Assembly: GCA_003075315.1 (NCBI GenBank) | Contig: QDFQ01000002.1 | Coordinates: 474,661-538,660 of the forward strand | Source: Arthrobacter sp. TPD3018 | Lineage (GTDB): Bacteria; Pseudomonadota; Alphaproteobacteria; Sphingomonadales; Sphingomonadaceae | Length of the DNA: 64,000 nt | Reading direction: 5' to 3' | Shown: one piece after another, positions 1-9,470 of the stretch | How the letters are laid out: each line of letters opens with the position of its first letter | How positions within the stretch are numbered: the first letter of the stretch is position 1 | Position numbers and translations under genes: made by a program | Notes under the pieces: generated by a model | The model's input: only the letters and a program-made list of their open reading frames with translations | Told to the model about the DNA's origin: nothing | Databases searched by the model: none

Positions 1-495
1 ACCGGATTGTTCCGATCGATGCGCGTCGATCCAGCCAACGGACGGCCAGCGGCAACGGCGCAAGGCTATGGCGTGTCCCTGGCGGGCATCGCGCCGCTGC
101 CCACCGGCAAGGGCGACGATATCCGCTTCATGATGACCGGCGGCCGCGGGCTCGGGCGCTATGTCGGCGCCAATGTCGCGGCCGATGCGATCTATCAGGC
201 GGCGGACGACCGGCTCGTCCCCGTGCCGCTGATCGCGGGATTTGCGGCGATCCGCCATGTCTGGACCGGGACGCTGCGCAGCACGTGGATGGGGTCGTTC
301 CAGCGCATCTGGAACCCGGCGTCGGCCTCGCCCCTGTCGACGCGGCAGGTGTGGGACGCCGCGATCAACCTGTTCGTCTCGCCATTGCCGCGCCTGGATC
401 TGGGCGTGGAGGCACGCCTGTCGCACCGGGAACTCGCCAATGGGTCGGCGGGAACGCTCGACCGCCTGCATGTCACGGTCAAACAGGGCTTTTAG
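1..495 (+). CDS. DcaP-like outer-membrane porin, C-terminal part (5' end outside window)
   Basis: The reading frame is open from the first base and ends at a TAG at 493-495, so only the last ~164 residues are present. The piece alternates amphipathic beta-strand-like segments and ends in an aromatic residue (VTVKQGF), as outer-membrane beta-barrels do. The order of phrases (GYGVSL, GRGLGRYVG, FAAIRHVWT..LRST, SPLPRLDLGVEARLSHRELANG) resembles the last strands of DcaP-family trimeric porins, which take up small organic acids. Substrate cannot be told from this fragment. The family call is by recognition only. Confidence 0.65.
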   Translation, partial: TGLFRSMRVDPANGRPAATAQGYGVSLAGIAPLPTGKGDDIRFMMTGGRGLGRYVGANVAADAIYQAADDRLVPVPLIAGFAAIRHVWTGTLRSTWMGSFQRIWNPASASPLSTRQVWDAAINLFVSPLPRLDLGVEARLSHRELANGSAGTLDRLHVTVKQGF

Positions 496-616
496 TTCGC
501 GCCCTGTGCTGGCGCGTCCAGGGCGAGGCCACAGCCCAGCCGTCTTCCGCAGACATAGGGATGGACACAGCGGCCCCGAGCCTCGTTTACAGGGGGCATC
601 GCATGCAAACGCCGGA

Positions 617-1744
617 GTGCCTCCCATCTTCAACATCGTCTTTGCCATACCGGCGCTGATCGTCATCGCGCGCTGGTTGTGGCCCCTGCCGCTGCCGCTC
701 TGGGCCAAGATACCGGTCGGCCTCCTGATGCTGGCGGCGTCGCAATTTCACCTGTGGAGCCGCTTTTCGTCGGGGTCGGTCTTTGCCCCCGAATTTCCTC
801 GGCCCGTAGTCATCCTGTTCAACTGGGCGTTCGGCGCCCTGGTGCTGCTCGCCGTCTTCCAATTGGTCCTCGACCTCGGCGCGCTGCTGACCATGCTCGT
901 GCGGCAGGCGGCGATCCGCGAGCCGGCTGCGCTGCGCTACGCCGTCGGGGGTCTCGCCGCGGTGCTCGCTGGCATCGGTGTCGCCAACGCGCTGCGCGTT
1001 CCGCCGATCAAAGACGTGACGGTGGCGATCCGCGACCTGCCGCCATCCTTCGACGGCTATCGCGTCGTCCAGCTTACCGATCTGCATATCAGCCGGCTCT
1101 TTACGCCACGCTGGGCGCAGGCGGTCGTCGATCGCACCAATGCGTCGGGCGCCGACCTGATCGTCGTCACCGGCGACTTCATCGACGGGTCGGTGGATAT
1201 GCGGCGCGACGACGTGGCGCCTCTGCAGCGGCTGCGCGCACCAGACGGCGTCTATGCCATTCCGGGCAATCACGAATATTTCTTCGATTACGGCGCATGG
1301 ATGCGGCACTTGTCGGGCCTGGGCTTTCGCATGCTGACCAACGCCCACACGGTCGTCGCACGCGGGTGTGACCGGCTGGTCGTCGCCGGGGTCACTGACC
1401 TGTCGGCGCCCAGCGTCGGCGAGGCCGGGCCGGATCTCGCCCTCGCGCTGCGGGGTGCCCCCGCCGGCGCGCCCATCATCCTGCTCGACCACCAACCTCG
1501 CAAGGCACGCGACGCCGCCGCGCGCGGGGTCGCGCTGCAACTGTCCGGGCATACGCATGGCGGCATGATCCGCGGGCTCGACCGGCTCGTCGCGCGCGGC
1601 AACGCCGGCTTCGTGTCGAGCCGTTATACGGTCGGCGGGATGACGCTGTACGTCAGCAACGGCACCGGCCTGTGGCCGGGCTTTGCGCTGCGGCTCGGCG
1701 TGCCGTCAGAGATCACGCGCTTCACCTTGCGCCCCATGGCATAG
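617..1744 (+). CDS. Membrane-anchored calcineurin-like metallophosphoesterase
   Basis: About 375 residues. The N-terminal ~140 residues carry several hydrophobic segments (IFNIVFAIPALIVIARW, IPVGLLMLAASQ, VVILFNWAFGALVLLAVF, a further one near 115-130), followed by a cytoplasmic or periplasmic phosphoesterase domain. The dimetal motifs are all present: TDLHISR near residue 154, GDFIDG near 186, GNHEY near 217 and SGHTHGG near 311. This is the YaeI/YkuE-like layout. The GTG at 617 is chosen because the hydrophobic N-terminus begins there; upstream residues in the frame do not look coding. It follows the porin tail by ~120 nt and may be separately transcribed. Natural substrate unknown. Confidence 0.85.
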   Translation: MPPIFNIVFAIPALIVIARWLWPLPLPLWAKIPVGLLMLAASQFHLWSRFSSGSVFAPEFPRPVVILFNWAFGALVLLAVFQLVLDLGALLTMLVRQAAIREPAALRYAVGGLAAVLAGIGVANALRVPPIKDVTVAIRDLPPSFDGYRVVQLTDLHISRLFTPRWAQAVVDRTNASGADLIVVTGDFIDGSVDMRRDDVAPLQRLRAPDGVYAIPGNHEYFFDYGAWMRHLSGLGFRMLTNAHTVVARGCDRLVVAGVTDLSAPSVGEAGPDLALALRGAPAGAPIILLDHQPRKARDAAARGVALQLSGHTHGGMIRGLDRLVARGNAGFVSSRYTVGGMTLYVSNGTGLWPGFALRLGVPSEITRFTLRPMA

Positions 1745-1842
1745 GGCCGCCGCGCCGCACTTGGCGGCCAAGCCGTTGAAACAACGGGCCATCATCGACG
1801 AACGGTCTTCCCCTGATAACGGGGGAATGCTCTAATCTCCCG

Positions 1843-4167
1843 ATGACCACCCTTCGCTTCCGTACGGTTCTGACGCTGCTGGCCGGCTTCGCCGCGACGC
1901 CGCTCTTGGCGCAATCGACGTACGATCAGGTCGATCCGATGATCGGCACCGGCGGCGAAGGCCATACCTTTCCCGGTGCGGTCGCGCCGTTCGGCATGGT
2001 GCAATTCTCGCCCGACACGGACACCACCTGCGTCCTGCGCGCCTGCTACAGCCATGCCGCCGGCTATCGGTACGAGGATCCGACGATCCAGGGCTTCTCG
2101 CTGACCCACTTTTCGGGCGCCGGGCATTCGGATCTCGGCGATGTGCTGATGATGCCCGTTGCCGGCAACGTCGTCCCGATCGAACCGGGTGATGCCGGCA
2201 AGCCCGGGACGGGCTATCGATCGCGCTACGACCATGCGACGGAGGTTGCGCGCCCGGGCTATTACGCGGTGGCTCTGAAAGATCGTAGCGTCCGTGCCGA
2301 ACTCACCGCGGGGACGCGGATCGGCGTCGCCCGCTATCGTCCCGCCGCCGGGGCGCAGCCGATGCATCTGCTGCTGGACCTGCGCAGCTCGCTCTACAAT
2401 TATCCGGGCAAGGTCCTGTGGTCGTCGATCCGGCTGCGTCCCGACGGCATCGTCACCGGTTGCCGACAGACGCGTGGCTGGGCGCCGGATCGAAATCTGT
2501 GCTTCGCCATCCGCTTTTCGGCGCCGCTGACGGGGCATGCCTTTGTCTCGACCGAGACCGACGTCGCCTACAAGGGCTTTCAGGGTCCCGGGCGCGGCAG
2601 CGACGCGGTGGCCGAACGCGCCGGACGGGCGCTCGTCGCCCGGTTCGATTTCGGGGCAACGGATCGCCCGATCGAGGTCACCAGCGCTATCTCCTCGGTC
2701 GACGAGGCGGGCGCGATCGCCAACCTCGCAAGCGAGCCCGGCGATTTCGACGCGATCGCCGCCCGGACCGCGACCGCATGGCACGCCGCGCTCGACGTTC
2801 TGCGGATCGATGCGCCCGCCCCGATGCAGCGATCGGTCGCAACCGCGCTGTACCACAGCCTCCTCGCGCCATCCGTCGCCGGCGACGTCGACGGCCGCTA
2901 CCGCGGGCCGGACAATCAGGTGCATCGCGCGGACGGCTATACGTTCCGATCGACCTTCTCGCTGTGGGATACGTTCCGCGCCGAACATCCGCTGCTGACG
3001 CTGGTGCAGCCGGCCAGCACCACGCGCGACATCGTCCGCTCGCTCATCGCCAGCCGCGAACACAGTCCCGACGGCATCCTGCCCGTCTGGCAGTTCCAGG
3101 GGCGCGAGACGTGGACGATGATCGGCTATCACGCCGCCCCGGTGATCGCCGACGCCTATCTGAAGGGCATCCGCGGGTTCGACGCCGATGCCGCGCTGGC
3201 GGCGATGGTCGCCAGCGCCACCTATGCGCCTTATGCCGGTCTCGGCGAATATATGGCGCGCGGCTACGTGCCAATTGACCGCGAACCCGAAGCGGCATCG
3301 AAGACGGTTGAATATGCCTATGACGACTGGACCATCGCGCGCATGGCGCGTGCGATGGGGCGCACCGACGTCGCCGCAACCTTCGCAAAGCGCTCGGAAA
3401 ATTGGCGCAACAGTTTCGACGCGAAGACCGGCTTCATCCGCGCGCGCAAGAGCGACGGGACGTTCCGCGTGCCGTTCGATCCCACCGCGATCAACTACGG
3501 ATCGGATTATACAGAGGGCAATGCCTGGCAATACAGCTGGTTCGTGCCGCAGGACCAAGCCGCGCTCGTCCGCGCGCTGGGCGGCGATGCGGCGACCGTC
3601 GCGAAGCTGGATGCGATGTTCGACTTCGACACGGCCAAGCTCGACTATAGCCATGCCGAGGACATCGCCGGACTGATCGGCCAGTACATCCACGGCAACG
3701 AACCCAGCCATCACGTCGCCTATCTGTACAATTACGCCGGCGCGCCGTGGCGCACGCAGGCGCGACTGACGCAGATCGTCGGCAGCCAGTATCGCCCGAC
3801 GCCGGATGGCCTGTCCGGCAACGACGATCTGGGCCAGATGTCGGCGTGGCTCGTCTTCACCGCCTTGGGCTTCTACCCGGTGACGCCCGGCAGTCTGGAA
3901 TATGTCATCGGCCGGCCGTTCGTGAACCGGGCGGTGCTGACGCTGCCCAACGGCCGGACGCTGACCGTCATCGCCGACGGACTCGACGACCGACACCCCT
4001 ATGTCGGCAAGGTCCTGCTGAACGGAACGCCCGTCACCCGCGCCTATGTACGCCACGATGAGATCATGGCGGGCGGCGAATTGCGTTTCGTCATGCAAGC
4101 GGCGCCGCACACCACCTTGGCAACGCGCCCCGCGGATCGACCCTATTCCAGCAGTCGCGCGCGCTGA
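1843..4167 (+). CDS. GH92 family glycosyl hydrolase (exo-alpha-mannosidase type), secreted
   Basis: 774 residues, usual for the family. The N-terminus is a Sec signal (RFRTVLTLLAGFAATPLLAQ) with a likely cut after LAQ. GH92 landmarks are present: VDPMIGTGGEGHTFPGAV near the start, GNEPSHH near residue 620, and GNDDLGQMSAW followed by FTALGFYPVTPG near 655-675, which in GH92 enzymes includes the catalytic acidic residues. GH92 enzymes are calcium-dependent inverting exo-alpha-mannosidases acting mainly on alpha-1,2-mannosides. It stands alone here, without a SusCD-like or sugar-transport partner. The only nearby outer-membrane gene is the DcaP-like porin. Confidence 0.92.
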   Translation: MTTLRFRTVLTLLAGFAATPLLAQSTYDQVDPMIGTGGEGHTFPGAVAPFGMVQFSPDTDTTCVLRACYSHAAGYRYEDPTIQGFSLTHFSGAGHSDLGDVLMMPVAGNVVPIEPGDAGKPGTGYRSRYDHATEVARPGYYAVALKDRSVRAELTAGTRIGVARYRPAAGAQPMHLLLDLRSSLYNYPGKVLWSSIRLRPDGIVTGCRQTRGWAPDRNLCFAIRFSAPLTGHAFVSTETDVAYKGFQGPGRGSDAVAERAGRALVARFDFGATDRPIEVTSAISSVDEAGAIANLASEPGDFDAIAARTATAWHAALDVLRIDAPAPMQRSVATALYHSLLAPSVAGDVDGRYRGPDNQVHRADGYTFRSTFSLWDTFRAEHPLLTLVQPASTTRDIVRSLIASREHSPDGILPVWQFQGRETWTMIGYHAAPVIADAYLKGIRGFDADAALAAMVASATYAPYAGLGEYMARGYVPIDREPEAASKTVEYAYDDWTIARMARAMGRTDVAATFAKRSENWRNSFDAKTGFIRARKSDGTFRVPFDPTAINYGSDYTEGNAWQYSWFVPQDQAALVRALGGDAATVAKLDAMFDFDTAKLDYSHAEDIAGLIGQYIHGNEPSHHVAYLYNYAGAPWRTQARLTQIVGSQYRPTPDGLSGNDDLGQMSAWLVFTALGFYPVTPGSLEYVIGRPFVNRAVLTLPNGRTLTVIADGLDDRHPYVGKVLLNGTPVTRAYVRHDEIMAGGELRFVMQAAPHTTLATRPADRPYSSSRAR

Positions 4168-4179
4168 GCCGCCCCGCCG

Positions 4180-4416
4180 TCAGGACCGTTGCAAACCGAA
4201 CCGCCACAGCCCCGCCATTAGCAGCGCCACCGCGCCGCCGGCCCCTGCAACGAGCACCGCGGGCCGCTGGCCGAGCCGCACCGCCGCGCGATCGAGCGCG
4301 ACCTCCACACCACCCGCAAGATTGACCAGCCCCGGCACGACCTTCGTATCGAAGACGTATTTCGGCGTTGAAGGACCAATGGTCTTTTTCAGCATATAGT
4401 CGCGGCCAACCGTCAT
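4180..4416 (-). CDS. Small single-span membrane protein, function unknown
   Basis: 78 residues when started at the ATG at 4416, which has a strong GGAG seven bases upstream; the frame remains open further upstream but without a ribosome site. The N-terminal half is charged (MLKKTIGPSTPKYVFDTK) and the C-terminal half has one hydrophobic helix (PAVLVAGAGGAVALLMAGLW) ending in a short basic tail. It is divergent from the molybdenum oxidoreductase gene, sharing the 4417-4542 intergenic region, and convergent with the GH92 gene, with only 12 nt between the stops. I do not recognise a family. Confidence 0.6.
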   Translation of the reverse strand: MTVGRDYMLKKTIGPSTPKYVFDTKVVPGLVNLAGGVEVALDRAAVRLGQRPAVLVAGAGGAVALLMAGLWRFGLQRS

Positions 4417-4542
4417 GACATTTCTCCAAATATTTTCGATGCTTAACATGGGTTTGGGATAGTTGCCGCCACCCATCGGTTAACGTGACGAGCGAGCGAA
4501 TGTTTCGCCGCGACCCGCCGCAGCGCCGGCAGGAGATGCCCG

Positions 4543-6885
4543 ATGACCGGAACCTACAAGCCCTATCGCCTCCCCTCCGGCGGCTGGGGGTCGGCGCGAT
4601 CGGTCGGCAATATCCTGCGCCGCGAGGGCGTGCTCGGCAGCGCCAGCATCGCGCTGTCGCGCCACAACAAGGTCGATGGCTATCAGTGCAACAGCTGCGC
4701 CTGGGTGAAGCCCGCGACGCCCCTACCCTTCGAGTTTTGCGAAAACGGAGTGAAGGCGGTGGCGTGGGAACTGACCGCGCACCGCTGCACCCCGGCTTTC
4801 TTTGCCGAACATACGGTCAGCGAATTGCTTGGGTGGGACGATTATCACCTCGAACAGCCGGGCCGGCTCACCCATCCGCTGCGCTACGACGCCGCGTCGG
4901 ACAAGTATGTCCCCGTTTCCTGGGGCCATGCGATCGAGGAGATCGCGCGCGAACTCCGCGCCGTGGAGGACAAACAGCACGGCACCGTCTTTTACAGCTC
5001 GGGCCGGCTGTCGAACGAGGGCAGCTATCTCTACCAGCTGTTCGCGCGCCTTTATGGCAACAATAACCTGCCCGACAGTTCGAACATGTGCCACGAGACG
5101 ACCTCGGTCGCGCTGCCCGCGAGCATCGGCCAGGGCGTCGGCACAGTCGATCTCGCCGATTTCGCGCGTACCGACTGCCTGATGTTCTTCGGCCAGAATC
5201 CGGGCAGCAATTCGCCGCGCATGCTGCATCCGCTGCAGGAAGCGAGCGAACGCGGCGTCCCGATCATCACCTTCAATCCCTTGCGCGAACGCGGGCTTGA
5301 GCGGTTCCTCAACCCACAGTCGCCGACCGAGATGCTGACCGGCAAGGAGACGCGGATCAGCTCGGCCTATCATCAGGTCAAGAACGGCGGTGACCTCGCC
5401 GCAATCGCCGGCATCTGCAAGGCGGTGCTCACACTGCACGATGCGGCACTCGCCGCGGGCGAGCCCCCGGTCCTCGACCTCACCTTCATCGCCGATCACA
5501 CGCACGGCTTTGAGCCCTTCGCCGACTGGCTGCGCGTACAGGATTGGGACGAGCTGGAGCGCCGCTCCGGCCTGCACCGCGCTGACCTGGAAGCGACCGC
5601 ACGCACCTATGCGCACGCGCCCTCAACGATCGGAGTCTACGGCATGGGGCTGACCCAGCATCGCGCCGGCGTAGAAACCGTCCAGATGCTGGTCAATTTG
5701 CTGCTGATGCGCGGCAATATGGGCCGATCGGGCGCGGGCATCTGCCCGGTGCGCGGCCACAGCAACGTGCAGGGCCAGCGGACGGTCGGCATCACGGAGA
5801 AGCCCGAGCTGTTTCCGCTCGACCGGCTGGGCGAGCAATTCGGCTTCGAACCGCCGCGCGAAGCGGGCTATAACACCGTCGAGGCATGCGAGGCGATCCT
5901 CGACGGCACGGTCAAAGCCTTCTTCCTGCTCGGCGGTAATTTCGCGCGCGCCATTCCCGACCACGGCCAGATGGAGCCCGCCTGGCGCCGGATGCGGCTG
6001 ACCGTCAACGTGCTGACCAAGCTCAACCGCACCGCGCTGCTGCCCGGCGAGATCAGCTATATCTTGCCCGTCCTCGGTCGCCTGGAAATCGATGAGACCG
6101 CCGCCGGTCAGCAGGCTGTCTCGATCGAGGATACCTCCGCCTGCGTCCACGGCAGCCGCGGCCTGCGCACGCCCGCCTCGCCGCATCTGATCAGCGAAAT
6201 CCGGCTGCTGTGCGAACTCGCCAAACAGGTGTTCGAGCCCAATCCGAAGGTCCGCTGGGACGCATACATGACCAACTATGCCGAGATCCGGCACGAGATC
6301 GCTTACACGCTCCCCGAAAGCTTCTGGGATTACGATCGGCGCATGTGGGAACCGGGTGGTTTTCAGCGCGACCTGCCGGTCAAGCGACGCGAATGGCGCA
6401 CCGACACCGGCCGCGCTAATTTCGTCACGCCGCAGGCGCTGGACGAGGATATCGACATGCCTGACGTCGGCCATGACGTGCTGCGCCTGATGACGCTGCG
6501 CAGCAACGATCAGTTCAACACCACCGTCTATGGCTACACCGACCGGTTCCGCGGGATCGACGGCATCCGCAACGTCGTGCTGATGAACCAGTCCGACATC
6601 GATCGGCGCGGCCTGAAGGTCGGCCAGGCGGTGACGCTGCGCACCGTTGCGGATGACGGCGTGGACCGGCATCTGTCGGGCCTGATCGTCGTCGCCTATG
6701 ACATTCCCGTCGGCTGCATCGGTGGCTATTATCCCGAATGCAACGTGCTGATGCCGGTGTGGCATTATGCCGTGGGCAGCAAGACCCCCGCCGCCAAGTC
6801 CATCCCCGTGACGGTGACGAGCGACGGCGACGCGATTCTCGAGCCGGGGATGGTCGACCCGTCCGCCGAACGCCCGGTGGATTGA
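4543..6885 (+). CDS. FdhF/YdeP-family molybdopterin oxidoreductase
   Basis: 780 residues, the expected length for YdeP-like proteins of the formate dehydrogenase-alpha superfamily. Near residues 49-66 there is a C-x2-C...C cysteine pattern (YQCNSCAW...EFCENG), placed like the iron-sulfur site of the superfamily. SSNMCHETTS near residue 183 supplies the probable molybdenum-ligand cysteine. Further segments such as NPGSNSPR, TFNPLRERG, RGNMGRSGAG and LGGNFARAIPD match the bis-MGD binding fold, and the C-terminal ~130 residues fit the dinucleotide-binding domain (LRLMTLRSNDQFNTT). The physiological substrate of YdeP-type proteins is not established; E. coli YdeP is linked to acid resistance. No cofactor-assembly gene lies nearby. 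An aldo/keto reductase follows 59 nt downstream. Confidence 0.9.
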   Translation: MTGTYKPYRLPSGGWGSARSVGNILRREGVLGSASIALSRHNKVDGYQCNSCAWVKPATPLPFEFCENGVKAVAWELTAHRCTPAFFAEHTVSELLGWDDYHLEQPGRLTHPLRYDAASDKYVPVSWGHAIEEIARELRAVEDKQHGTVFYSSGRLSNEGSYLYQLFARLYGNNNLPDSSNMCHETTSVALPASIGQGVGTVDLADFARTDCLMFFGQNPGSNSPRMLHPLQEASERGVPIITFNPLRERGLERFLNPQSPTEMLTGKETRISSAYHQVKNGGDLAAIAGICKAVLTLHDAALAAGEPPVLDLTFIADHTHGFEPFADWLRVQDWDELERRSGLHRADLEATARTYAHAPSTIGVYGMGLTQHRAGVETVQMLVNLLLMRGNMGRSGAGICPVRGHSNVQGQRTVGITEKPELFPLDRLGEQFGFEPPREAGYNTVEACEAILDGTVKAFFLLGGNFARAIPDHGQMEPAWRRMRLTVNVLTKLNRTALLPGEISYILPVLGRLEIDETAAGQQAVSIEDTSACVHGSRGLRTPASPHLISEIRLLCELAKQVFEPNPKVRWDAYMTNYAEIRHEIAYTLPESFWDYDRRMWEPGGFQRDLPVKRREWRTDTGRANFVTPQALDEDIDMPDVGHDVLRLMTLRSNDQFNTTVYGYTDRFRGIDGIRNVVLMNQSDIDRRGLKVGQAVTLRTVADDGVDRHLSGLIVVAYDIPVGCIGGYYPECNVLMPVWHYAVGSKTPAAKSIPVTVTSDGDAILEPGMVDPSAERPVD

Positions 6886-6944
6886 TCTGCGACGCAACGG
6901 CCGCCCGTGCGTTGGCGCATCAAACCGGACAAGCGAGACGACCC

Positions 6945-7925
6945 ATGGACTATATCAAGCTCGGCAATACCGGCCTCGACGTGTCACGCCTGTGCCTCGG
7001 CTGCATGACCTATGGCATCCCCGATCGCGGCAATCACGCCTGGACGCTCGACGAGGAAGCCAGCCGACCGCTCCTGCGCCAGGCGGTCGAGGCCGGGATC
7101 AACTTCTTCGACACCGCGAACGTCTATTCGGACGGGACATCGGAGGAGATCGTCGGCCGGGCGCTGAGGGACTTCACCCGCCGCGACGAGGTGGTGATCG
7201 CCACCAAGGTCCATGGTCGGATGCGCCCCGGCCCGAACGGGGCGGGCCTCAGCCGCAAGGCGATCATGACAGAGATCGATGCCAGCCTCACCCGGCTCGG
7301 CACCGATTATGTCGACCTCTACCAGATCCACCGCTTCGACCATGAGGTACCGATCGAGGAAACGCTGGAGGCGCTGCACGACGTCGTGAAGGCGGGCAAG
7401 GCGCGCTATATCGGTGCCTCGTCGATGTTCGCATGGCAGTTTGCGACGATGCTCCACGTCGCCGAGGCGAACGGCTGGACACGCTTCTCGACCATGCAGA
7501 ATTACGTCAATCTGCTGTACCGTGAGGAAGAGCGCGAGATGCTGCCGCTGTGCGCGGCGGAGGGGATCGGTGTAATCCCGTGGAGCCCACTCGCTCGCGG
7601 CCGGCTGACGCGCGACTGGGACGAGACCACCGCCCGCTCGGACACCGACGAATTCGGCCGCACGCTCTATGCGGCGACGCAGGACGCGGATCGCAAGGTA
7701 GTCGAAGCGGTCGCGGCGATCGCTGCCGAGCGCGGTGTGCCCCGTGCGCAGGTGGCGCTCGCCTGGGTGCTCGCCAAGCGCGAGGTGTCGGCACCGATCG
7801 TCGGCGCGTCCAAGCCGGGGCATCTCGACGACGCCATCGCGGCGCTCGACCTGGCGCTGTCGGACGACGAGATCGCCCGGCTGGAGGCGCCGTACGTGCC
7901 GCATGCGGTGGTCGGCTTCTCGTGA
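6945..7925 (+). CDS. Aldo/keto reductase, NADPH-dependent
   Basis: 326 residues starting at ATG 6945. A (beta/alpha)8 aldo/keto reductase of the Gcy/Tas-like branch: KLGNTGLDVSRLCLG at the N-terminus, and the catalytic tetrad visible as DTANVY (Asp, Tyr near 55-60), VVIATKVHG (Lys near 88) and YQIHRFDHE (His near 129). The cofactor region is seen as IPWSPLARG and VGASKPGHLDDA. Such enzymes reduce aldehydes and ketones; a specific substrate is not deducible. It lies 59 nt after the molybdenum oxidoreductase on the same strand, so co-transcription is possible. The end is convergent with rlmJ. Confidence 0.88.
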   Translation: MDYIKLGNTGLDVSRLCLGCMTYGIPDRGNHAWTLDEEASRPLLRQAVEAGINFFDTANVYSDGTSEEIVGRALRDFTRRDEVVIATKVHGRMRPGPNGAGLSRKAIMTEIDASLTRLGTDYVDLYQIHRFDHEVPIEETLEALHDVVKAGKARYIGASSMFAWQFATMLHVAEANGWTRFSTMQNYVNLLYREEEREMLPLCAAEGIGVIPWSPLARGRLTRDWDETTARSDTDEFGRTLYAATQDADRKVVEAVAAIAAERGVPRAQVALAWVLAKREVSAPIVGASKPGHLDDAIAALDLALSDDEIARLEAPYVPHAVVGFS

Positions 7926-8059
7926 CCCGAAGCTGCGGGCGAATCGACAGGCGCCCGCTGAAACGGCCTATTCCTCGGTCGTCTACCGAGATCCCGGCAT
8001 GGACCTTCGCTGGGTCCGTTCAGCGCGGCCATCCCGTCGCCGACCGGCCGGCCCGGTAA

Positions 8060-8890
8060 TCAGCCGCGCAACCAATTGGCCGTGATCTCGCCCCTATGCC
8101 CCTCCGGCGCCAGCACGGCGCGCAGGGCCTCCAACAAGGGCGGCAGCGCCTGGGTGAAGGCGTAGGGCGGATTGACGATGAACAGGCCGGCGCCGTTGTA
8201 GATGCCGGGCTGATCCTCGTCGTACAGCCAATGCTCCACCGTCAGGAATTTCGGGATGGCGAGCCTGTGCAGCTGCTCTTTCCACCGCGAATGCGTGGCG
8301 CGGTCTTTCAGCGGATACCAGATCACGGTCACACCATGCGCCCATTTGCGGTGAGCGGCGGCAAGGGTCGTGACGATACGGTCGCGTTCGTCGGTCTGCT
8401 CATAGGGTGGGTCGATCACCACCACGCCGCGTGCGGTGCGGGGCGGCACCATCGCCAGCCAGAATTCGTAGGCGTCGCGCTCGTGCACGGCCGCGGGCGT
8501 GTCGCGCATCGCCCGACGTAGCGTGCGGACATCCTCGGGATGTTTCTCGTTCAGGATCAGGAAGTCCTGTGGGCGCAGCAGCTGCGCCAGAAACCGCGGC
8601 GACCCAGGGTAGAGGTTTGGCTCGGCCGCGACATTCACCGCCTGTACGGCGGCACGATAGTCGTCCAGCAATAGGTTCTGATCGGCAAAGGCCCGCAGCA
8701 CGCCGTGCGTGGATTCACCGGTTCGCTGGGCATCCTCACCGAACAGCTCGTACAGCCCGCAGCCGGCATGGGTGTCAATCAAGGTCAGCGCGGTCTGTTT
8801 CTGCTGCAAGGCCTGCACCAGCGTAATCAACAGGCTGTGCTTGACCACATCGGCGCTGTTGCCCGCATGGAAGGAATGGCGATAATTCAC
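8060..8890 (-). CDS. rlmJ: 23S rRNA (adenine(2030)-N6)-methyltransferase
   Basis: 276 residues from a GTG at 8890, chosen because RlmJ proteins begin MNYRHSFHAGN and that phrase starts exactly here; an AGGAA lies about ten bases upstream. DTHAGCGLYEL near residue 40 fits the SAM-binding glycine region and VVIDPPYEQ near residue 158 is the DPPY catalytic motif of N6-adenine methyltransferases. RlmJ methylates A2030 of 23S rRNA. The family length is about 280, so the gene is intact. Single gene, convergent with the aldo/keto reductase. Confidence 0.93.
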   Translation of the reverse strand: MNYRHSFHAGNSADVVKHSLLITLVQALQQKQTALTLIDTHAGCGLYELFGEDAQRTGESTHGVLRAFADQNLLLDDYRAAVQAVNVAAEPNLYPGSPRFLAQLLRPQDFLILNEKHPEDVRTLRRAMRDTPAAVHERDAYEFWLAMVPPRTARGVVVIDPPYEQTDERDRIVTTLAAAHRKWAHGVTVIWYPLKDRATHSRWKEQLHRLAIPKFLTVEHWLYDEDQPGIYNGAGLFIVNPPYAFTQALPPLLEALRAVLAPEGHRGEITANWLRG

Positions 8891-9064
8891 GGCGACTGTA
8901 GTTCCTGACGATCCAACCCATACGCGCCGCGACAGGTGGCACCGCGCAAGGCGGCGGATGTAGCCCATCGGGCGCGAATAAAAAGGCGATCGGACCGGCC
9001 GCGGGCTACGGCCGGCTTTCGCGGTCAGGCAGGATCGCAGAGGTGCCCTGCCCACGTCGACCGG

Positions 9065-9385
9065 TCAATTGCCCTCGGCATCGACCGAAAACACCACCGG
9101 CTTGCCCCGCGACGTCGGCTCCCAACCCGCCGACAGAGCGGCACGCACGCATCGCGAGATCGTCGCGTCATCCAGCTGGAGACGACCGCGCGGCAAGCCC
9201 TTCAACAGCCGCTTGGGCGGCGGAAATTCCACCCAGGCTTCGCGCTTGGCATCGCGTTGCAGCAGCGCGATCGTCATGCCCTTCCACCCTTCGTCGTCCG
9301 ATTGATGCGGTTCGCGTTGTAGGTGCCATTCATAGGTGGCGCCATCGACCATGACGACGCCGTCGGTGTTGTGCGATTTGGACAT
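9065..9385 (-). CDS. Conserved hypothetical protein, ~106 residues
   Basis: Starts at ATG 9385 (MSKSHNTDGVVMVDG); an upstream in-frame ATG at 9406 would add seven residues. Soluble, mixed alpha/beta composition with an EWHLQREP segment and a helical C-terminal part (DDATISRCVRAALSAGW). No signal peptide or membrane span. It lies 174 nt upstream of rlmJ on the same strand, too far to claim an operon. I do not recognise a characterised family, but codon use and clean boundaries suggest a real gene. Confidence 0.6.
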   Translation of the reverse strand: MSKSHNTDGVVMVDGATYEWHLQREPHQSDDEGWKGMTIALLQRDAKREAWVEFPPPKRLLKGLPRGRLQLDDATISRCVRAALSAGWEPTSRGKPVVFSVDAEGN

Positions 9386-9470
9386 GCCGGCGGCTCTAGC
9401 ATGCAATCCCGGTCAGGGCACGGGTGGCCGGTGTGTGGGTACGCGGCGCCCATTGGTGAGGATCGCACTG

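Noticed and set aside
1792..4110. 772-codon open frame on the minus strand opposite the GH92 gene
   Set aside because: It is antisense to a gene with clear signal peptide and family motifs; its product is His/Arg/Gly-rich with no domain, the usual shadow in high-GC DNA.
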